From positions 46,690-110,689 of the forward strand of contig CAJUFA010000010.1 in assembly GCA_910585725.1 (NCBI GenBank): 64,000 bases of DNA. The letters are read 5' to 3'. A model generated the notes under the pieces. It saw only the letters and a program-made list of their open reading frames with translations, made no database searches and had not been told where the DNA came from. Position numbers and translations under genes: made by a program. Positions 33,355 to 42,395 of the stretch are shown in pieces. This DNA is from an uncultured Dorea sp. GTDB lineage: Bacteria; Bacillota; Clostridia; Lachnospirales; Lachnospiraceae. Every line of letters begins with the position of its first letter. Position 1 is the stretch's first letter.

Positions 33355-34686
33355 ATGGAGAAAGATTTAACAACCGGAAGTGTGTTTAAAAATATTGTTT
33401 CTTTTTCGTTACCGTACCTCTTTTCCTATTTTTTGCAGACATTGTATGGAATGGCGGATTTGTTTATCATTGGTCAATTTAATGGTGTGGACAGCATTAC
33501 AGCGGTTTCGGTGGGAAGTCAGGTTATGCATATGCTGACTGTTATGATTGTCGGACTGGCGATGGGTTCCACTGTGACTATAGGTAAGGCAGTCGGGGCA
33601 AAGCAGTTTAAAAAGGCGTCTCTCACCGTGGGAAATACGATAACTTTATTTATGGGCGTGGCCGTAGCAGTGATGACAGCGCTTCTTGTTATGGTAGAGC
33701 CGATCGTGGGATTGATGTCTACTCCTGCGGAGGCGGTTTCCGAAACAATTCTTTATCTGACGATTTGTTTTATTGGTATCCCGTTTATTACGGCGTATAA
33801 TATTATCAGTTCAATTTTTCGGGGACTGGGAGATTCTAAAAGCCCTATGCGTTTTATTGCGGTAGCGTGCGCCGTGAATATCCTGTTGGATTATCTTTTT
33901 ATCGGCGTGTTTCATATGGGGGCGGCGGGAGCGGCGCTGGGCACCGCTTTATCCCAGACGGTCAGTGTGATCGTGGCGTTGACTGTAATATTTAAGAAAA
34001 AGACGGGAATTGAGCTGAAAAGGGATGATTTTAAGCCTCAGTCCAAAACAATGGGTCAAATGCTGAAAATTGGCATTCCGGTTGCGCTGCAGGATGGATT
34101 TATCCAGATTGCTTTTATTGTGATTACTGTTATTGCGAACCGCAGAGGGCTGAACGATGCCGCCGCGGTGGGAATAGTGGAGAAAATCATAGGCATAGTG
34201 TTCCTGGTTCCGTCTACTATGCTTTCGACGGTTTCCGCCCTTTCCGCACAGAACATCGGCGCAGGGAAGCATGACCGGGCGGCGGGCATACTGCGTTATG
34301 CGGTTCTTATTACGGCAGGGTTCGGTCTGATTGTGTCTGTTGCCGTTCAATTTGCCGGGCCGGGTATTGTAGGAATGTTTACGGATGATGCAAAAGTTAT
34401 TGTGTTGGGAGACCAATATCTGCGGGCGTATATTTGGGATTGTATGATCGCGGGCGTACATTTTAGTTTCAGCGGGTATTTTTGCGCCTATGGTTTATCG
34501 GGAATTTCGTTTTTACATAATGTATTATCTATCGTGTGTGTCCGTGTTCCCGGCGCGTTCCTGGCGTCAAAATATTTTGCCGATACGCTTTATCCCATGG
34601 GACTGGCGGCGCCCGGAGGATCTTTACTGTCTGTGGTCGTGTGCGTAGTCGCTTTTCGATTGCTGAGAAGAAAGGATATGCTTTAA
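33355..34686 (+). CDS. MATE-family multidrug exporter
   Basis: 443 residues, 12 membrane helices in two similar halves, the standard MATE layout. MATE proteins export cationic drugs or metabolites using a Na+ or H+ gradient. The ATG at 33355 gives the usual N-terminus (MEKDLTTGSVFKNIVSFSLP), with AGGTG about 10 bp upstream; an in-frame ATG at 33319 is also possible. It has its own promoter and terminator. Unrelated in function to the molybdenum genes. Confidence 0.93.
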   Translation: MEKDLTTGSVFKNIVSFSLPYLFSYFLQTLYGMADLFIIGQFNGVDSITAVSVGSQVMHMLTVMIVGLAMGSTVTIGKAVGAKQFKKASLTVGNTITLFMGVAVAVMTALLVMVEPIVGLMSTPAEAVSETILYLTICFIGIPFITAYNIISSIFRGLGDSKSPMRFIAVACAVNILLDYLFIGVFHMGAAGAALGTALSQTVSVIVALTVIFKKKTGIELKRDDFKPQSKTMGQMLKIGIPVALQDGFIQIAFIVITVIANRRGLNDAAAVGIVEKIIGIVFLVPSTMLSTVSALSAQNIGAGKHDRAAGILRYAVLITAGFGLIVSVAVQFAGPGIVGMFTDDAKVIVLGDQYLRAYIWDCMIAGVHFSFSGYFCAYGLSGISFLHNVLSIVCVRVPGAFLASKYFADTLYPMGLAAPGGSLLSVVVCVVAFRLLRRKDML

Positions 34687-34692
34687 CATTAA

Positions 34693-34722
34693 AAGAAGGG
34701 GCGCCGCGCCCCTTCTTGTTTT
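34693..34722 (+). terminator. Terminator after the MATE gene
   Basis: AAGAAGGGGCG pairs with CGCCCCTTCTT around a CG/C loop, followed by GTTTT. It also faces the convergent LysR gene. Confidence 0.85.
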
Positions 34723-34736
34723 AGACAGATCTTCAA

Positions 34737-35627
34737 TTAAGTGTGGAGATTCGTATTTTCTATTATATATGCTTTTAGATTCTGAACTACGGGAGCCTGA
34801 TACACATTCTTCAAAACAGCCATGTAGATAACTCTTTCCCAGGCCGGTTCTGTGATCTCAATTATCTTGACAGGCATATGATCTAAGATCGACATCCGGG
34901 GAACTACTGCGATTCCCAGTCCGGCGCTTACAAGACCGGCTATGGCTTGTTCCTCTTCGAGGAAATAATCGGCTTTGGGCGCGCCGCCGCATTGTTCGAA
35001 CAGTTTATCAATGACGGGCCGTAATCCGCTGTGATGTGAGAAGCATATCTGCGGATAGGGCAGAGTCTCGCGAAGATCGACGGTATCGTGAGTCGCAAGA
35101 GGATGGCTGTTCGGAACGATCAGAACCAATTCCTGGCGGTCAACCGGAACGAAGTCAATCGACGGTTCATTTTCCGTCTTGGAACAGAAAGCAATATCAT
35201 ATCTCCTGTCTTTTAGATCCCGGATAATATCTGCCGTAAGGTTCGTAGAAGTATGAAAGTAAAACTGGATGTTCTTTGACGAATGAATATCCATAAACCT
35301 TTTCACATACTTTGGTACGGTGTCGCCAAGGATGCGGAGCATTCCAATATCAATTCGTCCTTCTCCCAGTCCGGCAAGTCGGAGTCTTTTGACGCTTGAG
35401 TCTAATTTATCGAGAGATTGCTCGATATCAGTCAGAAATGTCTGTCCACATTTGGTCAGAACTATGTTGCGGCCATCTTTTTCAAATAATTTTACTCCCA
35501 GTTCTTTCTCGAGAGAGGAGATAGCATGGCTTAAGCTTGGCTGAGTGATGGTCAGAATTTCTGCAGCCTTAGTATAATGTTCCAGATGGGCCAATGTTAC
35601 AAAATACCTGAGATGGTATAGATTCAT
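34737..35627 (-). CDS. LysR-family transcriptional regulator
   Basis: 296 residues. N-terminal winged helix-turn-helix (residues 1-60: HYTKAAEILTITQPSLSHAI), then a substrate-binding domain to about 290. Divergence to a target gene is not seen: upstream on the minus strand lies aroD, also minus. The effector and targets are unknown. It has an AAGGAG ribosome binding site on the minus strand near 35636. Confidence 0.93.
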   Translation of the reverse strand: MNLYHLRYFVTLAHLEHYTKAAEILTITQPSLSHAISSLEKELGVKLFEKDGRNIVLTKCGQTFLTDIEQSLDKLDSSVKRLRLAGLGEGRIDIGMLRILGDTVPKYVKRFMDIHSSKNIQFYFHTSTNLTADIIRDLKDRRYDIAFCSKTENEPSIDFVPVDRQELVLIVPNSHPLATHDTVDLRETLPYPQICFSHHSGLRPVIDKLFEQCGGAPKADYFLEEEQAIAGLVSAGLGIAVVPRMSILDHMPVKIIEITEPAWERVIYMAVLKNVYQAPVVQNLKAYIIENTNLHT

Positions 35628-35723
35628 AAGAATTCTCCTTTCATCATTTGTTTAAATAATATATTAACATGAACTATAAAGAAAATCTATGAAAACCGCA
35701 TATGTTAGTAATTATTTTTTTTT

Positions 35724-35760
35724 ATTATATTTTTTTATTATATTTTTTTATTATATTTTT
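35724..35760. repeat. AT-only 13-bp tandem repeat
   Basis: ATTATAT plus six T residues, repeated at 35724, 35737 and 35750 (the last copy cut short). Pure A/T sequence between lysR and the structured repeat that begins at 35763. Confidence 0.8.
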
Positions 35761-35762
35761 AA

Positions 35763-35834
35763 TTCTCGCAGCAACGAGCCAGGCAGGTATAGTTGTATGC
35801 GCGCTTGGCGGCCGCCGAGGGGTATTTGATTATC
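35763..35834. repeat. Structured intergenic repeat, copy 2
   Basis: Second copy of the element at 7295-7367. It has the same AACGAGCCAGGC core. Stems: TTCTCG with CGAGGG, GCCAGGC with the segment ending CTTGGC, and GTATA with TATGC. Several stem positions differ from copy 1 on both sides while pairing is kept. It lies downstream of aroD. Confidence 0.6.
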
Positions 35835-35855
35835 AGGCGACTTCGTTGTTAATGG

Positions 35856-36617
35856 TTATAAGGCGCGGTGCACGGTTTGGAGAGCATGGTATAACTCTTC
35901 CGCGTCGATCTGTCCCGGCGCGGACGCTAGGGAACCTGAGCCGAAGGTCAGACAGGAGCCGAATATCTCACAGGAAAGGCGGCTTACGCATCCAATGCCG
36001 GACATGGACATGGTGATAATAGGTCTGTCCGCGTAATCAGAAACCATCTCTTCGGTTGCTGCAAGGAGCGTGAGAACGTCCTTCTTATTCTGAGGCATCA
36101 CGGCGATCTTAGGAATGTCTGCATCCATCTTCTGCATCTTGCGCAGCCGGTATATGATGTCGGATTTGGAGGGAGTCTTGTCAAAGTCATGGTTAGAGAC
36201 TATGACTTTTGTATGGTTTTCATGGATAAAGGAGATCAAGTCCGCGGCAAGTTCGTCTCCGGTAAACATCTCCACATCGATAAGGTCGGCGATGCCGGCT
36301 GCGGCAGTGATTTTATTCAGGGCAATATATGATTCTGTGGACATTGGACGGACTCCGCCTTCTTTCTCTGTGCGGAAGGTAAATAAAAGCGGGGTGTCGC
36401 CGAGGCTCCGGCGTATCTCCGTCAGAACTTCCGTTACCTCGCGCGTGTCTTCAACATCTTCGAACCAATCTGCCCGCCATTCCATCAGGTCCATGTGCAT
36501 GCTTTTATATTGCCGGGTAAGAGAAATAATCTCTTCTTTTGTTCTTCCCACGTTCGGGATACAGATGGCAGGTATGCCTGCTCCGAGTTCAAGATTTCGT
36601 ATTTTTACAGTCTTCAT
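35856..36617 (-). CDS. aroD: Type I 3-dehydroquinate dehydratase
   Basis: 253 residues, normal for type I enzymes, which convert 3-dehydroquinate to 3-dehydroshikimate through a Schiff base. The His of VSNHDFDKTPS and the Lys in PKIAVMPQNK (about 170) are the catalytic pair; EWRADWFED near 50 and SMSGIGCVSR near 210 bind the substrate. The start at 36617 fits AGGAG on the minus strand; a longer in-frame start has none. Not next to other shikimate genes, so it may serve quinate use. Confidence 0.95.
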   Translation of the reverse strand: MKTVKIRNLELGAGIPAICIPNVGRTKEEIISLTRQYKSMHMDLMEWRADWFEDVEDTREVTEVLTEIRRSLGDTPLLFTFRTEKEGGVRPMSTESYIALNKITAAAGIADLIDVEMFTGDELAADLISFIHENHTKVIVSNHDFDKTPSKSDIIYRLRKMQKMDADIPKIAVMPQNKKDVLTLLAATEEMVSDYADRPIITMSMSGIGCVSRLSCEIFGSCLTFGSGSLASAPGQIDAEELYHALQTVHRAL

Positions 36618-36745
36618 GTTTATTCTCCTGATCTTATTATTTAATAATTGAGTGAAAGATGATCTTATTCTATCAAAAATGCGGAAGAGAATCAAATATA
36701 TCTAGGTTTTAGGTATCCAGGTAGAAAAATTTATCGTGAGATAGT

Positions 36746-36771
36746 ATAAACATTCAACAGGACGCATATAT
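36746..36771 (+). promoter_or_regulatory. Possible sigma-E (mother-cell) promoter of spoIVA
   Basis: ATA (36746-36748) and CATATATT (36764-36771) at 15-bp spacing resemble the sigma-E consensus (ATA and CATACANT), the expected control of spoIVA. Confidence 0.45.
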
Positions 36772-36802
36772 TCTATCAGCACGAATGGAAGGGGCAGGAT
36801 GT

Positions 36803-38275
36803 ATGGATCATTATCATTTATACAAGGATATACAAGCCAGGACCAACGGAGAGATATACATAGGAGTCGTAGGACCGGTCAGGACAGGGAAATCTACATT
36901 TATCAAAAGATTCATGGATGTGCTGGTACTGCCGCATATGGAGGATGAGCATGGAAAATCAAGAACGAAGGATGAATTGCCGCAGTCGGCTTCAGGACGG
37001 ACGATTATGACTACAGAGCCGAAGTTTGTGCCGAAGGAAGCGGCCGAGATTAAGTTGTCCGAGGACGTGTCGGTACGGGTGCGGCTGATTGACTGTGTAG
37101 GTTACATGGTGGAGGGAGCTTCCGGTCATGTGGAAGGGAATGGAGAACGTCAGGTGAAGACGCCGTGGTTTGATCATGAGATTCCCTTTACAAAGGCTGC
37201 GAGCATCGGTACCCGGAAAGTTATTCACGACCATGCGACGATCGGGATTGTGGTCACGACAGATGGGAGTATTACGGATATTCCCCGGGAGAATTACAGA
37301 GAAGGTACGGAGAAAACTATAAGAGAATTACAGAGCATCGGGAAACCTTTTGTCGTACTTGTGAATTCAAAGAAACCATACGGAGACGAAGCAAGACAGG
37401 CGGCGGAGGAATGTGAACAACAGTACGGCGTACAGGCGCTTCCGGTGAATTGCGAGCAGTTGAAAGAAGAAGATATTACACGGATCATGGAAGCGGTTCT
37501 CTATGAATTTCCTGTTTCCGAGGTACAGTTCTTTATTCCGAAATGGGTGGAGATGCTGCCGAGAGACCATAAGATCAAGCAGGAGATGCTGGTACATATC
37601 AAAGAAATCATGGATCGGTTTGGAGAAATCCGGGATGCCGTGGCCGGGTTCGAGAATCCGGAATGCCAATACATAGAGGAAATAAAGGTAGATCATATCG
37701 AGATGGATACGGGATGTGTAAAGATACGGATTGGGGTGGCGGATAAGTTCTATTATGAGATGTTGAGCGAGCTGACTGGGACGCATATTGCCGGACAGTA
37801 TGAGCTGATAGCCGCGATGAAAAATCTGTCGGAACTTAAGGAAGAGTATGAAGGAGTTAAAGATGCATTCGCGGCTGTGCGGATGAGGGGATACGGGGTC
37901 GTAAGCCCGAAGAAAGAAGAGATTACCCTGGAGGAACCCACTATCATCAAGCAAGGAAATAAATACGGGGTTAAGATACATTCCGAGGCGCCCTCGATTC
38001 ATCTTATTCGCGCTAATATTGAGACGGAGATTGCGCCGATTGTGGGTAATGAACAACAGGCGCAGGATTTGATACGTTATATTAAAGACGCGAAAGAGAG
38101 CGAGGAAGGAATCTGGGGTACAAATATATTCGGAAAATCTATCGAAGAGCTTGTGATGGACGGTATGCAGAATAAGATGGCGATGATTAACGACGCGAGT
38201 CAGGAAAAATTACAGGATACTATGCAGAAGATAGTGAACGACAGCAACGGCGGAATGGTATGTATTATAATCTGA
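36803..38275 (+). CDS. spoIVA: Stage IV sporulation protein A
   Basis: 490 residues, close to the 492 of B. subtilis. SpoIVA is an ATPase that polymerises on the forespore surface and forms the base of the coat. The N-terminal block is FKD-like YKDIQARTNGEIYIGVVG, with Walker A GPVRTGKST (24-32). The conserved middle and C-terminal domains end in the usual short hydrophobic tail (GGMVCIII) needed to bind SpoVM and the membrane. The start at 36803 matches the family. This gene marks the organism as a spore former. Confidence 0.96.
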   Translation: MDHYHLYKDIQARTNGEIYIGVVGPVRTGKSTFIKRFMDVLVLPHMEDEHGKSRTKDELPQSASGRTIMTTEPKFVPKEAAEIKLSEDVSVRVRLIDCVGYMVEGASGHVEGNGERQVKTPWFDHEIPFTKAASIGTRKVIHDHATIGIVVTTDGSITDIPRENYREGTEKTIRELQSIGKPFVVLVNSKKPYGDEARQAAEECEQQYGVQALPVNCEQLKEEDITRIMEAVLYEFPVSEVQFFIPKWVEMLPRDHKIKQEMLVHIKEIMDRFGEIRDAVAGFENPECQYIEEIKVDHIEMDTGCVKIRIGVADKFYYEMLSELTGTHIAGQYELIAAMKNLSELKEEYEGVKDAFAAVRMRGYGVVSPKKEEITLEEPTIIKQGNKYGVKIHSEAPSIHLIRANIETEIAPIVGNEQQAQDLIRYIKDAKESEEGIWGTNIFGKSIEELVMDGMQNKMAMINDASQEKLQDTMQKIVNDSNGGMVCIII

Positions 38276-38316
38276 TAAGGCTTTTACTTTTTTATTTGGG
38301 AATATATACGTTTCCG

Positions 38317-38344
38317 TTGCATTATTTCTATTTTACGATATAAT
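38317..38344 (+). promoter_or_regulatory. Promoter before the MogA-type gene
   Basis: TTGCAT (38317-38322), 16-bp spacer, TATAAT (38339-38344), about 98 bp before the gene. Confidence 0.55.
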
Positions 38345-38441
38345 ATGATAAAAGCGTCAAAACATTCGAAGCAGAATGCCTAATAAGAGAAACATGCAGA
38401 TATAGCAGCCGGATATGGAGAAAAAGCAGCGGAGGTACGAT

Positions 38442-38912
38442 ATGAGAGTAGCGATTATTACGGCGAATACAGATATATATAGAGGAAATGAGGAGAATGT
38501 CAGCGGAGAAGCAATCAAGGAAATCGTAGAAGAAGTTGGCTGCGAGATTACCTTTATGAGGGCGCTTCCCCTCGACAGGGATGTATTGGCGACCGTGATG
38601 CAGCGGATGGCAGACAATCACCTGACGGATCTTCTTCTGACTACAGGAGGATCAGGTATGGGGGCGCAGGACTGTACGCCGGAGGCGACTATGGATGTGG
38701 TAGAGAGACCGGTTCCAGGAATTCCGGAAGCGATGCGGGCCTATACGATGAATATGACAAAGCGTTCTATGCTGAATAGAAGTACGGCGGGAATTCGTAA
38801 AGACGTGCTGATTGTGAATCTTCCGGGGAAACCGCAGGCAGTAAAAGAATGTCTCAGGTATCTGCTTCCGGAGCTTATGCATGCGGTTGAAGTCATTCGG
38901 CAGGAAGAATAA
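38442..38912 (+). CDS. MogA/MoaB-type molybdopterin adenylyltransferase
   Basis: 156 residues, a single MoCF domain with TTGGSGMGAQDCTPEAT and VNLPGKPQAVKEC. Adenylylates molybdopterin before metal insertion. It is a second copy of the domain that is fused to MOSC at 30467 and lies outside that cluster. The ATG at 38442 follows GCGGAGG; the in-frame ATG at 38415 has no site. Confidence 0.92.
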   Translation: MRVAIITANTDIYRGNEENVSGEAIKEIVEEVGCEITFMRALPLDRDVLATVMQRMADNHLTDLLLTTGGSGMGAQDCTPEATMDVVERPVPGIPEAMRAYTMNMTKRSMLNRSTAGIRKDVLIVNLPGKPQAVKECLRYLLPELMHAVEVIRQEE

Positions 38913-38957
38913 TACGTTAAAGAAAACAGTGTCAGACATGCAAAGGAAACGGTGTAT

Positions 38958-39641
38958 ATGAAAGTTACATATCTTAGTCATAGCGGGTATATGGTTGAAA
39001 TCGGCGGCAGCGTATTAATTTTTGACTATTATAAAGGTAAATTGCCGGAGATCAGGGAAGAATCGAAGATCTATGTGTTTGTAAGCCATGTGCATCCGGA
39101 TCATTTTAACCAGAAAATATTCGGGTGGGAGAAGATATATCCGAATATCAGATATATTTTATCGGATGACGTCAAGGAGAAAGGACCGGAAGGGAAGACT
39201 ATTTCCATGGGACCAGGGGAAGAAACTGTGTGGGAAGGACTGCGTATTCGTACGCTTCGCTCGACAGATGAAGGAGTCGCTTTCCTTGTGTCGCTTCAGG
39301 AGCAGACGATCTACCATGCAGGCGATCTGAATTGGTGGCACTGGGAAGAAGAAGGAAAAGTCTACAATGAGATGATGAAGCGCAGATATCAACATGAAGT
39401 CGGGAGGATAAGAGGCGAGGAGATTGACGCCGCGTTCCTGCCGCTGGACCCAAGGCAGGAAGAACAATACTGTCTTGGGTTTGACTACTTCATGCGTCAT
39501 ACGGATACGAAACACGCGTTTCCTATGCATATGTGGAATCAATATGACGTCTGTGACAGACTGCTTCAGGACTCGGTATCAGAACCGTACAGAGACAGAA
39601 TACTGAAGGTGAAGGAAGTCCTGCAGATATTTGAAATATAA
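38958..39641 (+). CDS. Metallo-beta-lactamase-fold hydrolase
   Basis: 227 residues. Metal motif SHVHPDHFN (His44, His46, Asp48, His49) and AGDLNWWHW near residue 117, which places it among UlaG-like or UPF0173-like MBL proteins. The substrate is unknown. No signal peptide. Encoded 45 bp after the MogA-type gene and 20 bp before rnhA, so it may be co-transcribed with them. Confidence 0.85.
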   Translation: MKVTYLSHSGYMVEIGGSVLIFDYYKGKLPEIREESKIYVFVSHVHPDHFNQKIFGWEKIYPNIRYILSDDVKEKGPEGKTISMGPGEETVWEGLRIRTLRSTDEGVAFLVSLQEQTIYHAGDLNWWHWEEEGKVYNEMMKRRYQHEVGRIRGEEIDAAFLPLDPRQEEQYCLGFDYFMRHTDTKHAFPMHMWNQYDVCDRLLQDSVSEPYRDRILKVKEVLQIFEI

Positions 39642-39661
39642 GGCTGAAAGGAAATAATCGG

Positions 39662-40138
39662 ATGAGAGTAAAGATCTATACGGACGGCGCGGCCAGAGGG
39701 AATCCGGACGGGCCGGGGGGATATGGTACGGTGCTTGAATATACGGATACGAAAGGGAATCTGCATACTAGGGAATTATCTCAGGGATACCAAAGGACGA
39801 CGAATAACCGTATGGAGTTGATGGCGGTGATTGCAGGATTGGAGGCGCTTAACAGGCCTTGCGAGGTGGAGTTGTACTCGGATTCGCAGTATGTGGTGAA
39901 TGCTTTTAATCAGCATTGGATAGAAGGATGGATTAAAAAGGGATGGAAGCGTGGAAAGAACGAGCAGGTAAAGAATGTAGACCTGTGGAAACGGCTTCTT
40001 GCCGCTAAAGAGCCTCATAAGGTGAAATTTATCTGGGTGAAGGGACACAACGGACATCCCCAGAACGAACGGTGCGACGAACTGGCGACGGGAGCGGCCG
40101 ACGGGAACGATCTGATTGTAGACGAGGGAATATCATGA
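39662..40138 (+). CDS. rnhA: Ribonuclease HI
   Basis: 158 residues. Cleaves the RNA of RNA-DNA hybrids. The full catalytic set is present: Asp8 (YTDGAARGNP), Glu52 (NRMELMA), Asp74 (LYSDSQYV) and Asp139 (NERCDELA), plus the basic handle around WIKKGWKRGKN. RBS GAAAGGAAAT. rnpB follows about 60 bp downstream. Confidence 0.96.
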   Translation: MRVKIYTDGAARGNPDGPGGYGTVLEYTDTKGNLHTRELSQGYQRTTNNRMELMAVIAGLEALNRPCEVELYSDSQYVVNAFNQHWIEGWIKKGWKRGKNEQVKNVDLWKRLLAAKEPHKVKFIWVKGHNGHPQNERCDELATGAADGNDLIVDEGIS

Positions 40139-40159
40139 TACGATTCTTTTATTTTAGAA

Positions 40160-40188
40160 TTGTTTTTGAATCCGAGATGTGATATATT
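40160..40188 (+). promoter_or_regulatory. rnpB promoter
   Basis: TTGTTT (40160-40165), 17-bp spacer, TATATT (40183-40188), placing the start of transcription at about 40195. Confidence 0.55.
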
Positions 40189-40197
40189 TGATGTGTC

Positions 40198-40546
40198 GGC
40201 GAGTAAGACAGATAATCGCAGCTGCAGGCGCCGAAAGGCCGCAGGTGAGGAAAGTCCGGGCTTCACAGGGCAGGATGCCGGATAACGTCCGGTGGAGGTG
40301 ACTCCAAGGATAGTGCAACAGAAATGAACCGCCATTTTATATGGTAAGGGTGGAAGGGCAGTGTAAGAGACTACCGCCCTGCTGGTAACAGCGGGGGCAT
40401 ATGTAAACCCCATCCGAAGCAAGACCGGATAAAGACAATGTGGCGGCCCGTCACGTCTTAGGTAGGTCGCTTGAGTCCGCCGGCGACGGCGGACCTAGAT
40501 AGATGATTATCCAATGACATAACCCGGCTTATCGTCTTGCTGGCAT
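40198..40546 (+). ncRNA. rnpB: RNase P RNA
   Basis: The catalytic RNA of RNase P, which trims tRNA 5' ends. Conserved core sequences are present: GAGGAAAGTCCGGGCT near 40236, GTGCAACAGAAA near 40314 and the CCGGCTTAT near the 3' end. AGTAAGAC (40202-40209) pairs with GTCTTGCT (40534-40541) as helix P1, which fixes the ends to within a few bases. The pattern looks like type A rather than the Bacillus type B. Confidence 0.95.
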
Positions 40547-40558
40547 AAGAAAAAGAAG

Positions 40559-40600
40559 AGCCCTTCCTCTAAGCGGACATACTTAGAGAAAGGGCTTTTT
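40559..40600 (+). terminator. rnpB terminator
   Basis: AGCCCTT-C-CTCTAAG pairs with CTTAGAG-A-AAGGGCT, followed by TTTTT. It may also serve pyrI on the other strand. Confidence 0.85.
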
Positions 40601-40618
40601 CCGGCTGAGAAAGCAGAT

Positions 40619-41065
40619 TTATTTCAGATTTCCATGATATTTCTCTTCGCAGTATTTACAACGATAGATCTCTTTCTCGGAATCCGTCAGTACAAATACG
40701 TGTTCCAGTCCCTGCTCGATAGATGTAATGCACCTTGGATTCTTGCAGCGGATGATATTCGTAATCTGCTTCGGCAGCTGAAGACGCGCTTTATCAACAA
40801 TCCGTGAATCCTTGATGATATTGATCGTGATGTTATGGTCGATGAATCCAAGGACGTCCAGGTCAATAAAATCAATCGGACATTCAATCTTCATAATGTC
40901 TTTCTTCCCCATCTTATTGCTCCTGGCGTTCTTTATGATAGCCACGCAGCAGTCTAATTTGTCCAGATGAAGATACTTGTAGATATCCATGCTGCGTCCG
41001 GCCTGGATATGATCTAACACAAAGCCTTCTTCGATATTTCCGACGTTCAGAGTATTTTTTACCAT
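40619..41065 (-). CDS. pyrI: Aspartate carbamoyltransferase regulatory chain
   Basis: 148 residues. Binds CTP/ATP and tunes the PyrB catalytic trimer. The zinc site is complete: Cys107, Cys112, Cys136 and Cys139 (RCKNPRC and RCKYCEEK). The N-terminal nucleotide-binding domain includes GFVLDHIQAG. Lies 13 bp after pyrB on the minus strand. Presence of PyrI means an allosteric, E. coli-like holoenzyme. Confidence 0.96.
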   Translation of the reverse strand: MVKNTLNVGNIEEGFVLDHIQAGRSMDIYKYLHLDKLDCCVAIIKNARSNKMGKKDIMKIECPIDFIDLDVLGFIDHNITINIIKDSRIVDKARLQLPKQITNIIRCKNPRCITSIEQGLEHVFVLTDSEKEIYRCKYCEEKYHGNLK

Positions 41066-41078
41066 AATGTATTCCCCC

Positions 41079-41996
41079 TTATACTTCGATTTCCAACAGT
41101 GTCAAAATCAGCGCCATCCGGATATAGACTCCGTATTTTGTCTGTTTGAAATAAGCGGCTCTCGGATCAGAATCTACTTCAACAGATATCTCGTTGACAC
41201 GAGGCAGCGGATGGAGGACATACATATCTTTGGGAGCCATCGCCATCTTTTTGGAGTCCAGAATGTAGAAATCTTTCATCCGTACATAATCTTCTTCATT
41301 GAAGAAACGCTCTTTTTGTACGCGTGTCATGTAAAGGAGATCCAGGTTAGGAAGCGCGTTTTCAAGGCGTACGACTTCTTCGTATGGGATATTCCCCTTA
41401 TCCAATACGTCGGAGCGGATATAGCCTGGAAGTCTTAATTCTTCCGGAGAGATCAGGACGAAACGAATCCCTGTATACCTGACCAGCGCATGGATCAGAG
41501 AGTGGACGGTCCGCCCAAACTTCAGGTCTCCGCACAGACCGATAGTCATATTGTTTAAGCGCCCTTTCAGATTTCGGATTGTCAGTATATCTGTCAGTGT
41601 CTGAGTAGGATGCTGATGTCCGCCGTCTCCGGCATTGATGACCGGGATAGAAGAGTGCTGGCACGCAACCATAGGAGCGCCCTCTTTGGGATGGCGCATG
41701 GCACAGATATCTGCATAGCAGGAAACGGTGCGTATGGTGTCGGATACGCTCTCGCCTTTGGCGGCAGAACTGGATTCGGCAGAAGAGAAACCAAGGACGC
41801 TGCCCCCAAGATTCAGCATAGCGGCTTCATGGCTCAGCCTTGTCCGTGTACTTGGTTCATAGAAAAGTGTTGCAAGTTTCTTGCCATCGCATGCATGCGC
41901 ATACTTGGCAGGGTTGGCTTCGATATCGACAGCCAGATCCATTAACCGATCCAATTCCTCTACAGAAAAATCGAGAGGACTCATTAAATGTCTCAT
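41079..41996 (-). CDS. pyrB: Aspartate carbamoyltransferase catalytic chain
   Basis: 305 residues. Joins carbamoyl phosphate and aspartate in the first committed pyrimidine step. Carbamoyl phosphate motif FYEPSTRTRLSHEAA, HQHPTQTLTDI, aspartate-binding HPLPRVNEI. The start at 41996 is set by AAGGAGG on the minus strand (42002-42008); the longer frame runs into the leader. Upstream lies a 111-codon leader frame and a hairpin that probably control it by attenuation. Confidence 0.97.
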   Translation of the reverse strand: MRHLMSPLDFSVEELDRLMDLAVDIEANPAKYAHACDGKKLATLFYEPSTRTRLSHEAAMLNLGGSVLGFSSAESSSAAKGESVSDTIRTVSCYADICAMRHPKEGAPMVACQHSSIPVINAGDGGHQHPTQTLTDILTIRNLKGRLNNMTIGLCGDLKFGRTVHSLIHALVRYTGIRFVLISPEELRLPGYIRSDVLDKGNIPYEEVVRLENALPNLDLLYMTRVQKERFFNEEDYVRMKDFYILDSKKMAMAPKDMYVLHPLPRVNEISVEVDSDPRAAYFKQTKYGVYIRMALILTLLEIEV

Positions 41997-42043
41997 AAAA
42001 ACCTCCTTATGATGTAAATGTGTATAAAGATATATGTAAATCA

Positions 42044-42379
42044 TCAACGGATCTGCCTGAGTATCCATATATAAGGCGAATACTTGCAGCATATCCGGAA
42101 TGATATCGGTAGTAAATGATGATTCTGCAAAGAATCATCAGGAGTGTGTGAAAAAATATATAAATAAGAAAAAGGGATATGTTCATGAATAAATGAATGA
42201 ATAAGAGTACAAGAATTTTCAACAGGGATAAAAGGAAAAATGGAAAAAAGATAAGAAAAAATAAAATAGAAAACACTTCCTATAAACGATTCTGATGAAG
42301 AAAAGCTGATAGAATCTGGTTTAAATCTGTAGTTCTTCTTTCTGTCACTTCTGCCGCATATAGATGGATATGTCGTCAT
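42044..42379 (-). CDS. Putative pyrBI leader peptide (PyrL-like)
   Basis: A 111-codon frame between the pyrBI promoter and pyrB. It has an excellent start (AGGAGG at 42387-42392, 7 bp before ATG). Its middle (about 42150-42300) is extremely U-rich in the RNA and codes for runs of Phe, Ser, Ile and Leu, with no recognisable protein family. It reads through the hairpin at 42117-42140 and stops 70 nt beyond. This is the arrangement of the E. coli pyrL leader, where UTP-dependent pausing decides whether a trailing ribosome breaks the terminator. Function is inferred. Confidence 0.6.
   Translation of the reverse strand: MTTYPSICGRSDRKKNYRFKPDSISFSSSESFIGSVFYFIFSYLFSIFPFIPVENSCTLIHSFIHEHIPFSYLYIFSHTPDDSLQNHHLLPISFRICCKYSPYIWILRQIR
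42114..42140 (-). terminator. Putative pyrBI attenuator hairpin
   Basis: Perfect 10-bp stem TGATGATTCT / AGAATCATCA with a TTGC loop on the minus strand, followed by TTTACT. The T-tract is short, so termination would be weak or depend on pausing. It lies inside the U-rich leader frame and 120 bp before pyrB. Confidence 0.55.
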
Positions 42380-42395
42380 GTGGCATCCTCCTGCT

